Of a stretch of 64,000 nucleotides of DNA, positions 22,069-31,904 are shown piece after piece. This DNA is from Phytophthora quininea. Taxonomy: Eukaryota; Oomycota; Peronosporomycetes; Peronosporales; Peronosporaceae. Numbering within the stretch: the stretch's first letter is position 1; each line of letters starts with the position of its first letter. Location: the NCBI GenBank assembly GCA_011947345.1, contig JAAVTG010001003.1, positions 1 to 64,000 of the forward strand, given 5' to 3'. The notes beneath the pieces are model-generated. The model saw only the letters and a list, made by a program, of their open reading frames with translations, made no database searches and was not told the DNA's origin. The position numbers were made by a program, and so were the translations under genes.

Positions 22069-24934
22069 GGCGACAACGTCAAGCCCATTTTCGGTATCTG
22101 TCTGGGCAACCAGCTGCTCGGCCGCACCGCACAAGCTGCCGTTCGGCAACCATGGTCAAAACCTGAAGACCGGCCAGAGCTACATCACCTCACAGAATCA
22201 CGGTTACGCGCTGGACGGCAAGACGCTGCCGAGCGAGTGGGAGGAGCTGTTCACTAACCTCAACGACGGCACCAACGAGGGCATCATCTACAACAGCAAG
22301 CCCTACTTCACAGCGCAGTTCCATCTAGAGCACGCTGGCGGCCCCACCGACACGGAGTTCCTGTTCGACACTTTCCTTGACGCACCAAGGAGAAGGGCCC
22401 GATCAAGAGCCTGGTGCAAGCACCAAAGATTGACCGCCCGCAGGTCAAGAAGGTGCTGGTGCTCGGATCCGGCGGTCTCTCCATCGGCCAGGCCGACGAG
22501 TTTGACTACTCAGGCTCGTAGGCCATTAAGGCTCTGAAGGAGGAGCAGATCGAGACGATCCTGATCAAACCCAACATTGCCCCTCGATGCAGACCAACAT
22601 TGACCGCTCGAACGAGGCCCAGGCCAGCAACGTGTACCACCTGCCTGTGAACCCGGCCTTCGTGAAACAGGCCATCAAGCGCGAGCGCCCGGACGGTATC
22701 CTTGTCTCGATGGGTGGCCAGACGGCCTTGAACTGCAGTGTTGAGCTGCACAAGCGCGGCCTGCTGGAAATATACGGCGTGCAGGTGCTTGGTACGCAGA
22801 TCGACGTCATCAACGCTACTGAGGACCGTGACGAGTTCAACGTCAAGCTGGCCGAGATCAACGAGCACGTGGCTCAGAGCGAGGCCGTGAACTCGGTGGA
22901 CAAGGCCGCCTAGTACAGCATTGGTTTCCCATGTTGGTCGCATTTGCTCTCGGGCTTTGGTATCTTTGCTCTCGGGTTTTGGTATCTGCGAAGAGGAGGA
23001 GTAAGTGCGCAGCATGGCCCGTAAAGCCTTCGCTGGCAGCCTGCAGATCCTCGTCGAGCGTTCGATGAAGGGCTGGAAGGAAGTCGAGTACGAGGTGGTC
23101 CGTGATGCCGCCAACAACTGCCTCACGGTGTGCAACATGGAGAACTTCGACCCTCTGGGTATCCACACGGGCGACTCGATTGTTATTGCTCCGTCGCAGA
23201 CGCTTTCCAACCGCGAGTACCACATGCTGCGTGAGACTGCCCTGAAGGTGGTGCGTCACCTTGGCATTGTCGGCGAATGCAACATCCAGTACGCGCTGAA
23301 CCCGCACTCGGAGGAGTACTGCATCATTGAGGTGAACGCTCGTATTTCGCGTTCGAGTGCGCTTGCGTCCAAGGCCACCGGTTACCCGTTGGCCTTCGTC
23401 GCTGCCAAGCTTGCTCTGGGCACCAACCTGCCGGAGCTGAAGAACTCGGTGACGAAGAGCACTACTGCGTGCTTCGAGCCGTCGCTTGACTACTGCGTGG
23501 CCAAGATCCCGCGTCGAGACCTGTCCAAGTTCGAAAACGTGAGCACGGAGATCGGCCCGTCCATGAAGTGTGTGGGCGAGGTCATGTCGATTGCTCGCAC
23601 CTTCGAGGAGGCCATCCAGAAGGCCCTGCGTATGGTGGAGCCGTCGGTGGAGGGTTTCGAGCCGCGCTTCGACGAGCTCTCGCAGGACGAACTGGTGAAG
23701 GCCCTCGGCAAGCCCTCGGCAAGCCCACGGACCGTCGTATTTACCAGATCGCGCAGGCACTGAAGTCGGGCCACCTATCGATTGATCAAGTGCACGACAT
23801 CACCAAGATCGACACTTGGTTCCTGAGCCGTCTGCAGGCCATTGCTGACTGCGATGTCAACCTGACGGGCAAGTCCCTGGAGGAGATCACTGCTCCGGAG
23901 CTGATTGAGGCCAAGAAGCTGGATTTCTCGGACCGTCAGCTTGCTCGTATGTTCAACGTCTCGGACCTCGATGTCCGCGCCAAGCGTAAATCGCTGGACA
24001 TCGTGCCTGCTGTGAAGCAGATCGATACCCTGGCTGCTGAGTACCCTGCCCAGACGAACTACCTGTACATGACGTACAACGGTAAGGAGCACGATGTGGA
24101 AGCCCAGGAGCCGAACAAGGGTGTGATGGTTCTGGGTAGCGGTGCCTACCGTATCGGTAGTTCGGTGGAGTTTGACTGGTGCGCTGTGAGCTGCATCCGT
24201 ACCCTTCGCAAGCTGGGCCACCGCGCGGTCATGCTCAACTACAACCCCGAGACTGTCAGCACGGACTGCGACGAGTGCGACCAGTTGTACTTTGAGGAGC
24301 TGACCAAGGAGCGTGTGATGGACGTGAGCGACCGTGAGGGCGTGCAGAGTGTTGTGGTGTTCGTGGGCGGTCAGATCCCGAACAACCTCGCGCTTCCGCT
24401 GTACGAGGCTGATGTGAAGACCCTGGGCACGCACCCGACGATGATCGACAGTGCTGAGGATCGTTACAAGTTCTCGAAGCTGATGGACGAGGCTGGTGTC
24501 CGCCAGCCCGCTTGGAAGGAGCTGACGAGCCACGACGAGGCTCGTCAGTTCGCTGAGCGCGTGGGCTACCCGGTGCTTGTCCGCTCGTCGTACGTGCTGA
24601 GTGGTGCTGCCATGAACGTCGCTTACAACTTCAAAGACCTTCAGAACGCGCTGGACCAGGCTGTTGCCGTGTCGGCCGACCACCCCGTGGTGATCACCAA
24701 GTTCGTGCAGGGTGCCAAGGAGCTGGAGCTGGATGCCGTTGCCAAGGATGGCAAGGTGATCGCTGCCGCCATCTCGGAGCACGTGGAGAACGCCGGTGTG
24801 CACAGTGGCGATGCGACGCTGGTGCTGCCGCCCGTGGAGGCCAGCTCGTACTACACGAACTAGATCAAGGACTGCGCCGAGAAGATCACCAAGGCCCCGA
24901 ACATTACCGGTCCGTTCAACGCGCAGTTCCTGGC
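22069..24934 (+). pseudogene. Carbamoyl-phosphate synthase II (glutamine-hydrolysing) pseudogene, 5' and 3' truncated
   Basis: CPS II makes carbamoyl phosphate, the first step of pyrimidine synthesis. Here the order is: glutaminase nucleophile region [12 protein letters not shown] (about 22085), [20 protein letters not shown] (22139) and [15 protein letters not shown] (22317), then the start of the large chain ([20 protein letters not shown]), first ATP-grasp, oligomerisation region and much of the second ATP-grasp (MVLGSGAYRIGSSVEFDW, GGQIPNNLALPLYEADVKTL). Damage: frame loss near 22130, 22385, 22580 and 23715, and in-frame stops at about 22519, 22912 and 24861. The N-terminal small-chain domain is absent and the 3' end stops at FNAQFLAV against the LTR at 24935. 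No introns are seen. GC-rich codon use suggests origin from a highly expressed gene, perhaps a retrocopy or segmental duplicate. Confidence 0.9.
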
Positions 24935-25251
24935 TGTGACGTGCTCACGAATTGGGAGCTGGAACTCCCGTAAGCCAACGTGTAATTGGTAGTTGCTTGT
25001 CGCTCTTGAAGCAAGTTGCAAAGTGAGGTTGCTAAACTAACTCGTAGTCGCTCTCGCCGGCCACCAAGGCCGTCCAGGAAGAGCTGTTGCGTTGCAGTAG
25101 ACTTGAGCACGCAAGTCGAACCCAACAGCTGACCTTGCGTAAGCGTCTTTCATCTGCGTGTTCTGGTGGCGACGACGCCGATCCTGCCAAAGGAGCTGGC
25201 TGCGGTTTTGGTGAGCTGCATCAGATACCTGCATGCGCAAGGCCATCATCA
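24935..25251 (-). repeat. 3' LTR of the Gypsy element
   Basis: 317 bp, starts TGTGACGTGC and ends GGCCATCATCA in plus orientation. Nearly identical to 30265-30581, differing at only a few positions, which implies a fairly recent insertion. Confidence 0.92.
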
Positions 25252-25597
25252 CACTGCCTCCCCAAGCTTTCCAAACCGCATCACCCAGTTCGTTTAGTCG
25301 CCGTCGCCTCGTCACACTTCGGGTAGAGCCGTGCGCCGACTTCAACTGGTTGCAGTGTTACAGGTTGCAATCCCGACGATTTGCAACGTTTCCTGCAGAC
25401 GACTTATTGTCCAATCATGATCGAGAATTCCGAATATGGACCAATGGTAGCTCGTCCTTGATTCGAAGGTGGACAGCGTTGCCGGCATTGTGAACCAGGC
25501 TTTGAAAGTTGCCTGGGGTGTTCACCAAGATGCTGTCAACGATGTCCTATTGCGCCAAAGCTGGATTTTGAGTTGAAAGCACGTTTCCTTCCATATG

Positions 25598-26356
25598 TCA
25601 TATGATGTAGGATAGTATTGCCTTGTAACTCAGTCCTGGCGTTGCCGGGGGCTGCGCGATGACTTGCCTTCTACTAGAGAGGTGACAGCCAGTCAAATCA
25701 TCATCGGTTACTTGATTTGCATACTGTAGCAGTAGCTGCGGAACATCCTCGCTCATGGTCTTCATAGGCTCCCAGGAGTCCTCGATGGCTTCGAGACCGA
25801 GCCACTTGACCTTCACCTCGTAGGCATGCATGTCTGTGTTCATTCTGTGCTTCACAATCGCCTCTACGGCCAGAAGTATGCCTTGCGAGGCCACATGATC
25901 CAGCTGTTCTTCGTTCACGTTGAGGGATTCGTCTGCATAGAGTTTTAGGCGAGACGGGTGCACGTCTATCGTGCTGCCATTTACCAAGTGTTCTACCGTG
26001 AAGTAGTAGTCAGCACTACCGACTACGCGGTACGGGCCAACCCACATCACTCGTAGCTTGTTAGCGTGCAGCTTCTCATCGACGCGAGACCGCAGCACGT
26101 AGTCTCCGACGGAGAAGTTTATAGCTTGGTGGTAATGGTGTCTCGCTCGGTACCGCTTAGCTTGGCGTGTGCGCTCAACCTTGACGGCTTTATGCATCTC
26201 CAATATGTTCGTTCTCAGTTTTGCCAGGTGCTGCTCCGTGCTTGTTTTTGGCTGGACCAGCGAGGCCACACGTCCCTTCCTTCCGGAAAGAAAACCGTGT
26301 CCAGAGCTGTAGGCCAAGGAAGACCCGTGAAAAGCTCTATCGGAGCGCGGTTTCAT
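25598..26356 (-). pseudogene. Gypsy integrase C-terminus and chromodomain
   Basis: The frame contains the integrase C-terminal linker (KRYRARHHY, FSVGDYVLRSRVDEK, VMWVGPYRVVGSADYYFTVE) followed by a chromodomain near the end (AYEVKVKWLGLEAIEDSWEP). Chromodomains of this type are known to direct integration to particular chromatin. It is separated from the integrase core (26864-26353) by frame changes. Confidence 0.85.
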
Positions 26357-27280
26357 AGTGATAGGACTGGGGAGTGGTTGATGCTCGACTGTACAAGCGG
26401 TAGCAAGTAGGGCCAGTCTTGCATGTTCACCCTGAACTCCAGCACCAGTGCCTTCAATACTTGCAAGATGTCTCGGTTGACTCTTTCAACCGAGCCATAT
26501 TTCCACGGCGAGTAGGCTAGGATGAATTCTTGACGGCCCTTCAACCCTCTGCTCAATTACGAGATAACCTTGCTCTTAAAGTGAGAGCCGCAGTCATTGA
26601 CCCACACATTGGTGCACCAAACCGACTGTACCAGTCGAAGATGTCAATGGCTGCGACTTCGGAGGTTGGGCTATCACAAGCCACAAGGTCAACATAGTGT
26701 GTTGCCTCATCCTTCAGAACTAGCACGTAGCGTGAGCTTCCAAAAGAATCCCCTAGCGTCAAAAAGTCCCAGTGCAATGTCGCGTTGCGTTCAAAAGTAT
26801 GGTGGGTTTCGCTGAACGGCCGAGGAATCACCACTCCTCCTTTACATGCAAACAGAGTAGGCACTTCGAGCAGAAGTCGCGAACAATTTTGCTGAGACCG
26901 TCAATGTGGAACAACCGGCGGATGTGCTCTTCCATCACGTGAATGCCGCGGTGTCCATGGCGTCCGCAATCGGCGATTGTCAGCAGGCGTTGCGTCAGGT
27001 CGACTGCGTCACGAGGGATCCAAATTTTGTTTCCCACCCGCCACAATTCATCGCTGTCTATGGTTGCACGCTTTCGTGCAGTATGCAGGGCTTGCATTTT
27101 TCCGATCTCGTTAATGGTGGGCCACACGAAGCTCTCTGCATCGAGTGGGCGCAATGGTGTCATTGTGACGACCCTCTTGTTCGTCTCAGTCTCCGAGTGT
27201 TTCCGCTTCGTTCTCTTGAAGCGCTTGGCGGCATGAATTCGAGCTGCAGGAACTGGCTGACCGCCCCACCTCGAAACCAA
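26353..27280 (-). pseudogene. Gypsy integrase (zinc-binding domain and core)
   Basis: 27280-26828 holds the HHCC domain (GHRGIHVMEEHIRRLF...CSKCLLC). 26864-26553 holds the first core Asp (LHWDFLTLG). The second (VNDCGSHFK) is recovered in a shifted frame near 26610-26570, and 26556-26353 carries the Glu region (YGSVERVNRD). All three catalytic residues are present but the core is split over frames, so no functional integrase is encoded as read. Confidence 0.85.
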
Positions 27281-27380
27281 ATCTGCCCAAACGTTATGGG
27301 CACCTCGATGTGCTCAATGGTATACCGATACTCCAAAAGTTTCGTTGACCATCTCAGTAGTTTGCCTCATACAGGTCGTT

Positions 27381-27866
27381 TCAACTCCTTGATAGATAGG
27401 TGATATTGCGATGATCGCAATAAAGTCTAAAGCCTTGTGGTCGGAGAAGTAGGTACTCCAGCTTTTCGCACGCGTGTACTATGGGATAAGACTCCTTCTC
27501 GATAACACTCCAATTGAGTGCCGATCCGGTGAAGCTCCCTCCCATACAAACCAAACGTTCGTGGTGCTGCTCGTGGATAGGAATATCGGGCTGCCAATTC
27601 TCGACTTGAGTAACAACGAGCCCCCATCCAGCATCAGAAGCGTCCGAGAGCAAGCACAACTGCTTGGCTGGGTTGGGAAAACTTAGCATGGCCGAATTTC
27701 CAAGTAGCTCCTTCACTGCCTCGAAGGCATCAAGTTCCTCGTCAGTGAACTCGATCCGAATCCCGGCGGCAGCTCTCTTTGTTTTTCTAGTGCCGGTGAG
27801 TGCCACGTCCAGCCGTTCTTGTAATGGACGAGCGACACGAGCATAGTCGACAAGTCCATTGCGCAT
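27381..27866 (-). pseudogene. Gypsy RNase H region
   Basis: The frame shows the RNase H start of Gypsy polyproteins: CLLSDASDAGWGLVVTQVE, then NWSVIEKESYPIVHACEKLEY and YCDHRNITYLSRS. It follows the RT frame after a break near 27870. Confidence 0.85.
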
Positions 27867-27870
27867 CCAG

Positions 27871-29502
27871 TTACTCGCGCAGAGAAACTGCTGCAGTTCG
27901 GCGGCAGTTGTAGAATTGCCATCTTACGTAGTGCACGAATTCGCTCAGGATCGTGGCCGATGCCTGCTTGTTTATAATTCTTCCACACCACCGAACCTCT
28001 GATAGGAACAGTGAGTTCTTCTGGGGGTTGACTATGAATCCGAACTCATCGAGCTTTGTCAACACCGCGTCGATGGCATCGACCAGCCCCTCTTGTGTAT
28101 CTGCAAAGATGAGCAGGTCATCGATCCACACGATAACGTTTCTGTTCACTAAATCCCCCAGGACCATTTCTACCGTCGATTGGAAGTGAAGCGCAGCGTC
28201 CGTACTGCCCGGGGATGCTCTAGTTGGTGTAAAAATCCCCTTGTCGGTCATATAGGATAGGATTTGGCTGGCTTTGTCCAAAGGCAATTGCCAAAAGCCT
28301 TTCAAGAAGTCCAGCACAGCGTAGAAAGCCTTGCCCTTAGAATGCTCTAATGCCACCTCTAAGCTTGGCATTACTCCAGCGATTGGCTCAGTCATTGCAT
28401 TGACTGGGCGATAATCGGTTGGTTGCCGGAATTCTCCTGTTGCCGGCTTGCGGACAGGCAGAGCAGGGCAGCACCAGCGGCTTTCACGGTTCTCATACAC
28501 CCAACCGAGTTCAACTAACTGTTTGTTGAATTCCGCGAGGAATTTGGATTTGTCGGGGCTGTACTGCCGCACTTTACAGCGATAAGGCGCAGCATTCACT
28601 TTCAGTCGGATCTTGAGCGGCGGTACACATGCAGGTGGATCGTCTCCAAGCTCGAGACGCCATCCTCCAAACTTCCGAACTACTGCGTACAGGCGAGTAG
28701 TCGTGTATTCATCAATCACTCCACGGTCGATTGCATCGGTGACGAGTGCGGTCACAACGTTCTCGACGACGTCACCCACCGCTGGTTTGCACGCTGGCAT
28801 TCCTGCAGGGTCGTCGAGGAAGTTGTCACCATCAATGCTTTTGGCCGCCAGATATTCGAGTTGCCTATCGACGTCAATGCCGAGTTCGGAAAGCAGCACT
28901 TTGCCGACGATCAAGCATCGTTTCGCGTTCAGGCACCGTACTGGACCGGCTGCCGTGTTAAGTGTCAAATGGACGTCGACCGCGTGGAACGAAGTCAACA
29001 AAGCACCGCCGACTGTTCTTGAAGTGACCGGTTCACTCAGCTCAACGAATGTCACGATCGTATCCATCTTGTAGAGCTGATCAACGTGTTTGCGTGAAAT
29101 AAAATTGGTGTCAGAGCCGCTGCCCGCACAGTACGGCAGCTCTAGGACCCCATTGACAAGCACCGTAGGTCGATTGTCGTTGCTCTGAGTCGATGTTGCC
29201 ACGTGTTTTGCGCGGAAACGCTTGTTCTTGTCGATGGAAGACTTCCTTTCTCTTTTTACGTTCCGCCAAAATGGCTTCCTTACCGGCCTCGTCCAAGTCC
29301 GGACATTGACCAAGCCAATGGTCGTTCCCGCAGTGGAAGCATCCAGAGCGAGGTTTACTCGTCGTCGTCGCAGCAGACGATAGGCGCTGAGCATGCACGG
29401 CGCGTGGCTTTTTGTCGCCTCGACGAGTTTCTTTAGCTGAGCTTTCGATGGCGACTCTACGTGATCCAGGTTTGTCTTCTCGCTTCGGCTTTCTGCCTCC
29501 AC
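27871..29502 (-). pseudogene. Gypsy protease and reverse transcriptase
   Basis: About 29160-29050 is the retropepsin-like protease: VNGVLELPYCAGSGSDTNFI. The expected catalytic D(S/T)G reads GSG, so the essential Asp is lost. About 28640-27990 is the RT with FYAVLDFLKGFWQLPLD and the active-site VWIDDLLIFA (Asp-Asp kept). A 543-codon open frame without stops makes this the best-preserved part of the element. Confidence 0.9.
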
Positions 29503-30242
29503 CTCGCATGGCGTTGCCGCTCAGCTTCCGTTTGGACAATAGCTGGAACACCTTTTCTTGTTCCAAAGCTTTTCTTTGACCAAGGTGTAAAGAGCGTTTT
29601 CGTCGGATTTGCCTGATGCATCTACAATGCGGAGGTGCGTGTCGACGGCTTCGCGCAGGGCGGTCGGCTCGAGATGTTTTTTCAGCAGTTTGCACTTTTC
29701 CTTTACGCCAGTCGCAGTGGCGAAAGTGCTACCGAGGCCGTACTGAAGAATAATCTCGTCGCACCGCATAAAGTAGTTGATTACGCATGCCTTTACATCC
29801 CGCTCGTGTAAGTTCATCTTCAATTCGGCGTCGAACATCGAGTCGATGTCAATAATGGCATCATTCATGATGCTACCGACGATCGTGTCGAGCTTTGCCA
29901 TTATGCGCTTCTCCGTCACCTCCTCGATGGTGGTGCCCCATTCCACTTGCACTGGGTGGTCTATAGCTGCCGATTGAACGAACTCTTAACGCTGCGCAGT
30001 GCCTTGACTTATCCTCGCCCGTCGTGGCACAGCGGGCGTCAACTGCATCTTCGTACTCCTATCGCTCTCCATCCACTTGACCAAAGCGGGCTGGGATACG
30101 TCGGTGATGTAGGGGGCATGGTCGCTGCCGACGACACTGGAATCGCGGTCGTGCTCTCCATGGTTGGTGCAGCAGCTTCGGTCGCCGTGTTCCCTTGGTC
30201 GTCTTCGGTTGATCGTCCGCTGCGTGTCCTCATCGCTTGCAC
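29111..30242 (-). pseudogene. Gypsy gag with Cys/His knuckle
   Basis: Gag starts near 30240 (MRTRSGRS) and continues after frame changes through 29952-29521 (IIDIDSMFDAELKMNLHERD) to a knuckle at about 29345-29305, CFHCGNDHWLGQC. Spacing is C-x2-C-x3-H-x4-C, one residue shorter than the common retroviral type; the same spacing recurs in the element at 39249-41729. Confidence 0.75.
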
Positions 30243-30264
30243 GATTGACTACTAAAGTTAGCTT

Positions 30265-30581
30265 TGTGACGTGCTCACGAGTTGGGAGCTGGAACTCCCG
30301 TAAGCCAACGTGTATTTGGTAGTTGCTTGTCGCTCTTGAAGCAAGTTGCAAAGTGAGGTTGCTAAACTAACTCGTAGTCGCTCTCGCCGGCCACCAAGGC
30401 CGTCCAGGAAGAGCTGTTGCGTTGCAGTAGACTTGAGCACGCAAGTCGAACCCAACAGCCGACCTTGCGTAAGCGTCCTTCATCTGCGTGTTCTGGTGGC
30501 GACGACGCCGATCCTGCCAAAGGAGCTGGCTGCGGTTTTGGTGAGCTGGATCAGATGCCTGCATGCGCAAGGCCATCATCA
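30265..30581 (-). repeat. 5' LTR of the Gypsy element
   Basis: Pair of 24935-25251, same 317-bp length and ends. The sequence immediately internal to it (minus strand) is AAGCTAACTTTAGTAGTCAA, the expected primer-binding position, but it does not begin with TGG. Confidence 0.92.
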
Positions 30582-30780
30582 GAACAATACACCTTTTCGC
30601 TTGGCTGCTGTCTGAAAGTGATGACGTCAATTTCCTTGCTGCAGAGGTGACGGATCCTCGTTTATTATCCATCGCCTTTTCAAGTTTCTTGACGAGTATG
30701 GTCGGTTCTGTTGACCAAGTACGGCCGCTTCGAGCCCTTCCCGAATGTATTTAATGACGGCGTTTGTGATGGCCCGTTGT
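30582..30780 (-). pseudogene. Fragment of the membrane/LRR family gene
   Basis: Minus strand, about 30780-30582, aligns with exon 1 of the gene at 13964: SAARKLTSSLSDSSQAK here against SAAKKLASSLSDESQAK there, and the upstream nucleotides (AAGGGCTCGAAGCGGCCGTACTTGGTCAACAG) clearly match 14457-14486. The fragment ends at the LTR near the position of the first intron of the intact copy. The rest of the gene is missing. Confidence 0.85.
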
Positions 30781-31009
30781 GGATACACCGCGCTTCTCAA
30801 TTGCGAAGACTCTATCTACTAGACGCTGCTGCTGCTGCGGCGACTTCAAGATGGGGTGCTATCTGTTCGACTGCAAGGCCAATCAGGCATCCGCCGGAGC
30901 GTCGCCTCTTTATTGTAGCCGCTTTGGGTCTCTGTGCCCTCAGGAGGGGTGCTAGCGCTGGTGAAGCACAGAATGCTGTCAAATACTGTACGAAGCATGT
31001 ATTACATTG

Positions 31010-31303
31010 CTATTTCTTACGATACTGACAGAGTCGATTGTATAGTGTGCCGCACGACAGCTCTTCAGCTCGATTATATTTATTTGCGTACAGGTTTGTG
31101 AAGATCCTCGAGAAAACCGCAGCTAACACTTCATCGGCAGCCGAGATAGGAAGATCCGACATTCTGCTTACTTCAGCGGGCAACATGTTATTCTCAGCTA
31201 CGAGCTGCTCCAGGTACTTCATCAAAATGCATTCGATGCGCCGGACTAATGTCGTGTTGCTTGCGTAGGAGTCGGTACGGTCGAATTTTGGAGTCGCGGT
31301 CAC
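31010..31303 (-). CDS. Hypothetical open frame
   Basis: A 97-codon frame with ordinary amino-acid composition, mainly helical (RRIECILMKYLEQLVAENNM; ISAADEVLAAVFSRIF). It starts with ATG but has no recognisable family. It lies between the membrane-gene fragment and the Helitron. Confidence 0.25.
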   Translation of the reverse strand: MTATPKFDRTDSYASNTTLVRRIECILMKYLEQLVAENNMLPAEVSRMSDLPISAADEVLAAVFSRIFTNLYANKYNRAEELSCGTLYNRLCQYRKK

Positions 31304-31339
31304 CGAAGAACCAGAGATTCCAGATAGCTTTTGTAACGG

Positions 31340-31444
31340 GGTTACACGAAAGTCATAACCGTGCGTTGACTTTGGAGGTTACACGAAAGTCATAGCCGTG
31401 CGTTGACTTTGGGGGTTACACGAAAGTCACAACCATGCGTAGAG
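31340..31444. repeat. 37-bp tandem repeat, about 2.8 copies
   Basis: Units start at 31340, 31377 and 31414, each beginning GGTTACACGAAAGTCA. Copies 1 and 2 differ at two positions; copy 3 is shortened and more diverged. Minisatellite-like; no gene overlaps it. Confidence 0.9.
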
Positions 31445-31584
31445 TTTCGACTCTGTAGCCATCTGGCTCTTCACCACTCATTTTCATATTTCTTAGATTA
31501 ACTACGCCACATAAGTTAGTCCATACATTTACACCAGGGTCAGATAAAACAATTCAGTTCTATTTTTGCAGATAATTAGTGTCG

Positions 31585-31647
31585 TTCTTGTTTTAAGGGA
31601 CACTGACTCTGTGAGTCCTAGTTACGGGACTGTACTCGGTTCTTGTA
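31585..31647 (+). repeat. Possible LTR relic similar to the LTR of the 34-kb Gypsy element
   Basis: GACACTGACTCTGTGAGTCC here resembles GACACAGACTCGGGGAGTCC at 34360-34379. The relic ends at the Helitron terminus, suggesting the Helitron inserted into an old LTR. Similarity is short. Confidence 0.35.
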
Positions 31648-31673
31648 CTAGCCGAGCGCCGCGCTACGCGGCG
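31648..31673 (-). repeat. Helitron 3' terminal hairpin and CTAG end
   Basis: Arms 31657-31663 and 31667-31673 (CGCCGCG/CGCGGCG) with a 3-nt loop; CTAG at 31648-31651; A at 31647 on the plus strand is the expected host T on the minus strand. Confidence 0.75.
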
Positions 31674-31904
31674 GTGGGTTATGGTTGGATGCAGTTGTGG
31701 ACCGTCCGCCTCCGCTACGCTCCAGCGGGATGATTTAGCTTTTACACGAATCAGTAAGTAGTTTAATCTAAAACTACGGGCTTATAAAATATTTTATAAA
31801 CATGAAAAGTGCCATTTGTCCAAAATAAAGCTTGGTTCTAGTTCGTAGTGGCAAGTTACTACACCTAGCCTAGCAATGGACCTCGACTCCTAATCAAAAT
31901 CTGC

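Larger units (their letters stand above)
24935..30581 (-). mobile_element. Full-length Ty3/Gypsy LTR retrotransposon with chromodomain
   Basis: Two 317-bp LTRs (24935-25251 and 30265-30581), both TG...CA, bracket a minus-strand gag-pol: gag, Cys/His knuckle, protease, RT, RNase H, integrase, chromodomain, in that order. This is the chromovirus layout of Ty3/Gypsy. A purine-rich tract (CTTGGGGAGGCAGTG on the minus strand) lies directly before the 3' LTR. The five bases outside the LTRs (CTGGC left, GAACA right) do not match, so no target-site duplication is visible. Several frame breaks and a lost protease Asp make it inactive. Confidence 0.9.

Noticed and set aside
22858..24803. Long His/Leu/Val-rich minus-strand frames of 300 and 342 codons
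   Set aside because: Antisense shadows of the GC-rich CPS II pseudogene; no family likeness.
31340..31444. CRISPR-like array
   Set aside because: Units are directly adjacent with no spacers, and the context is eukaryotic.
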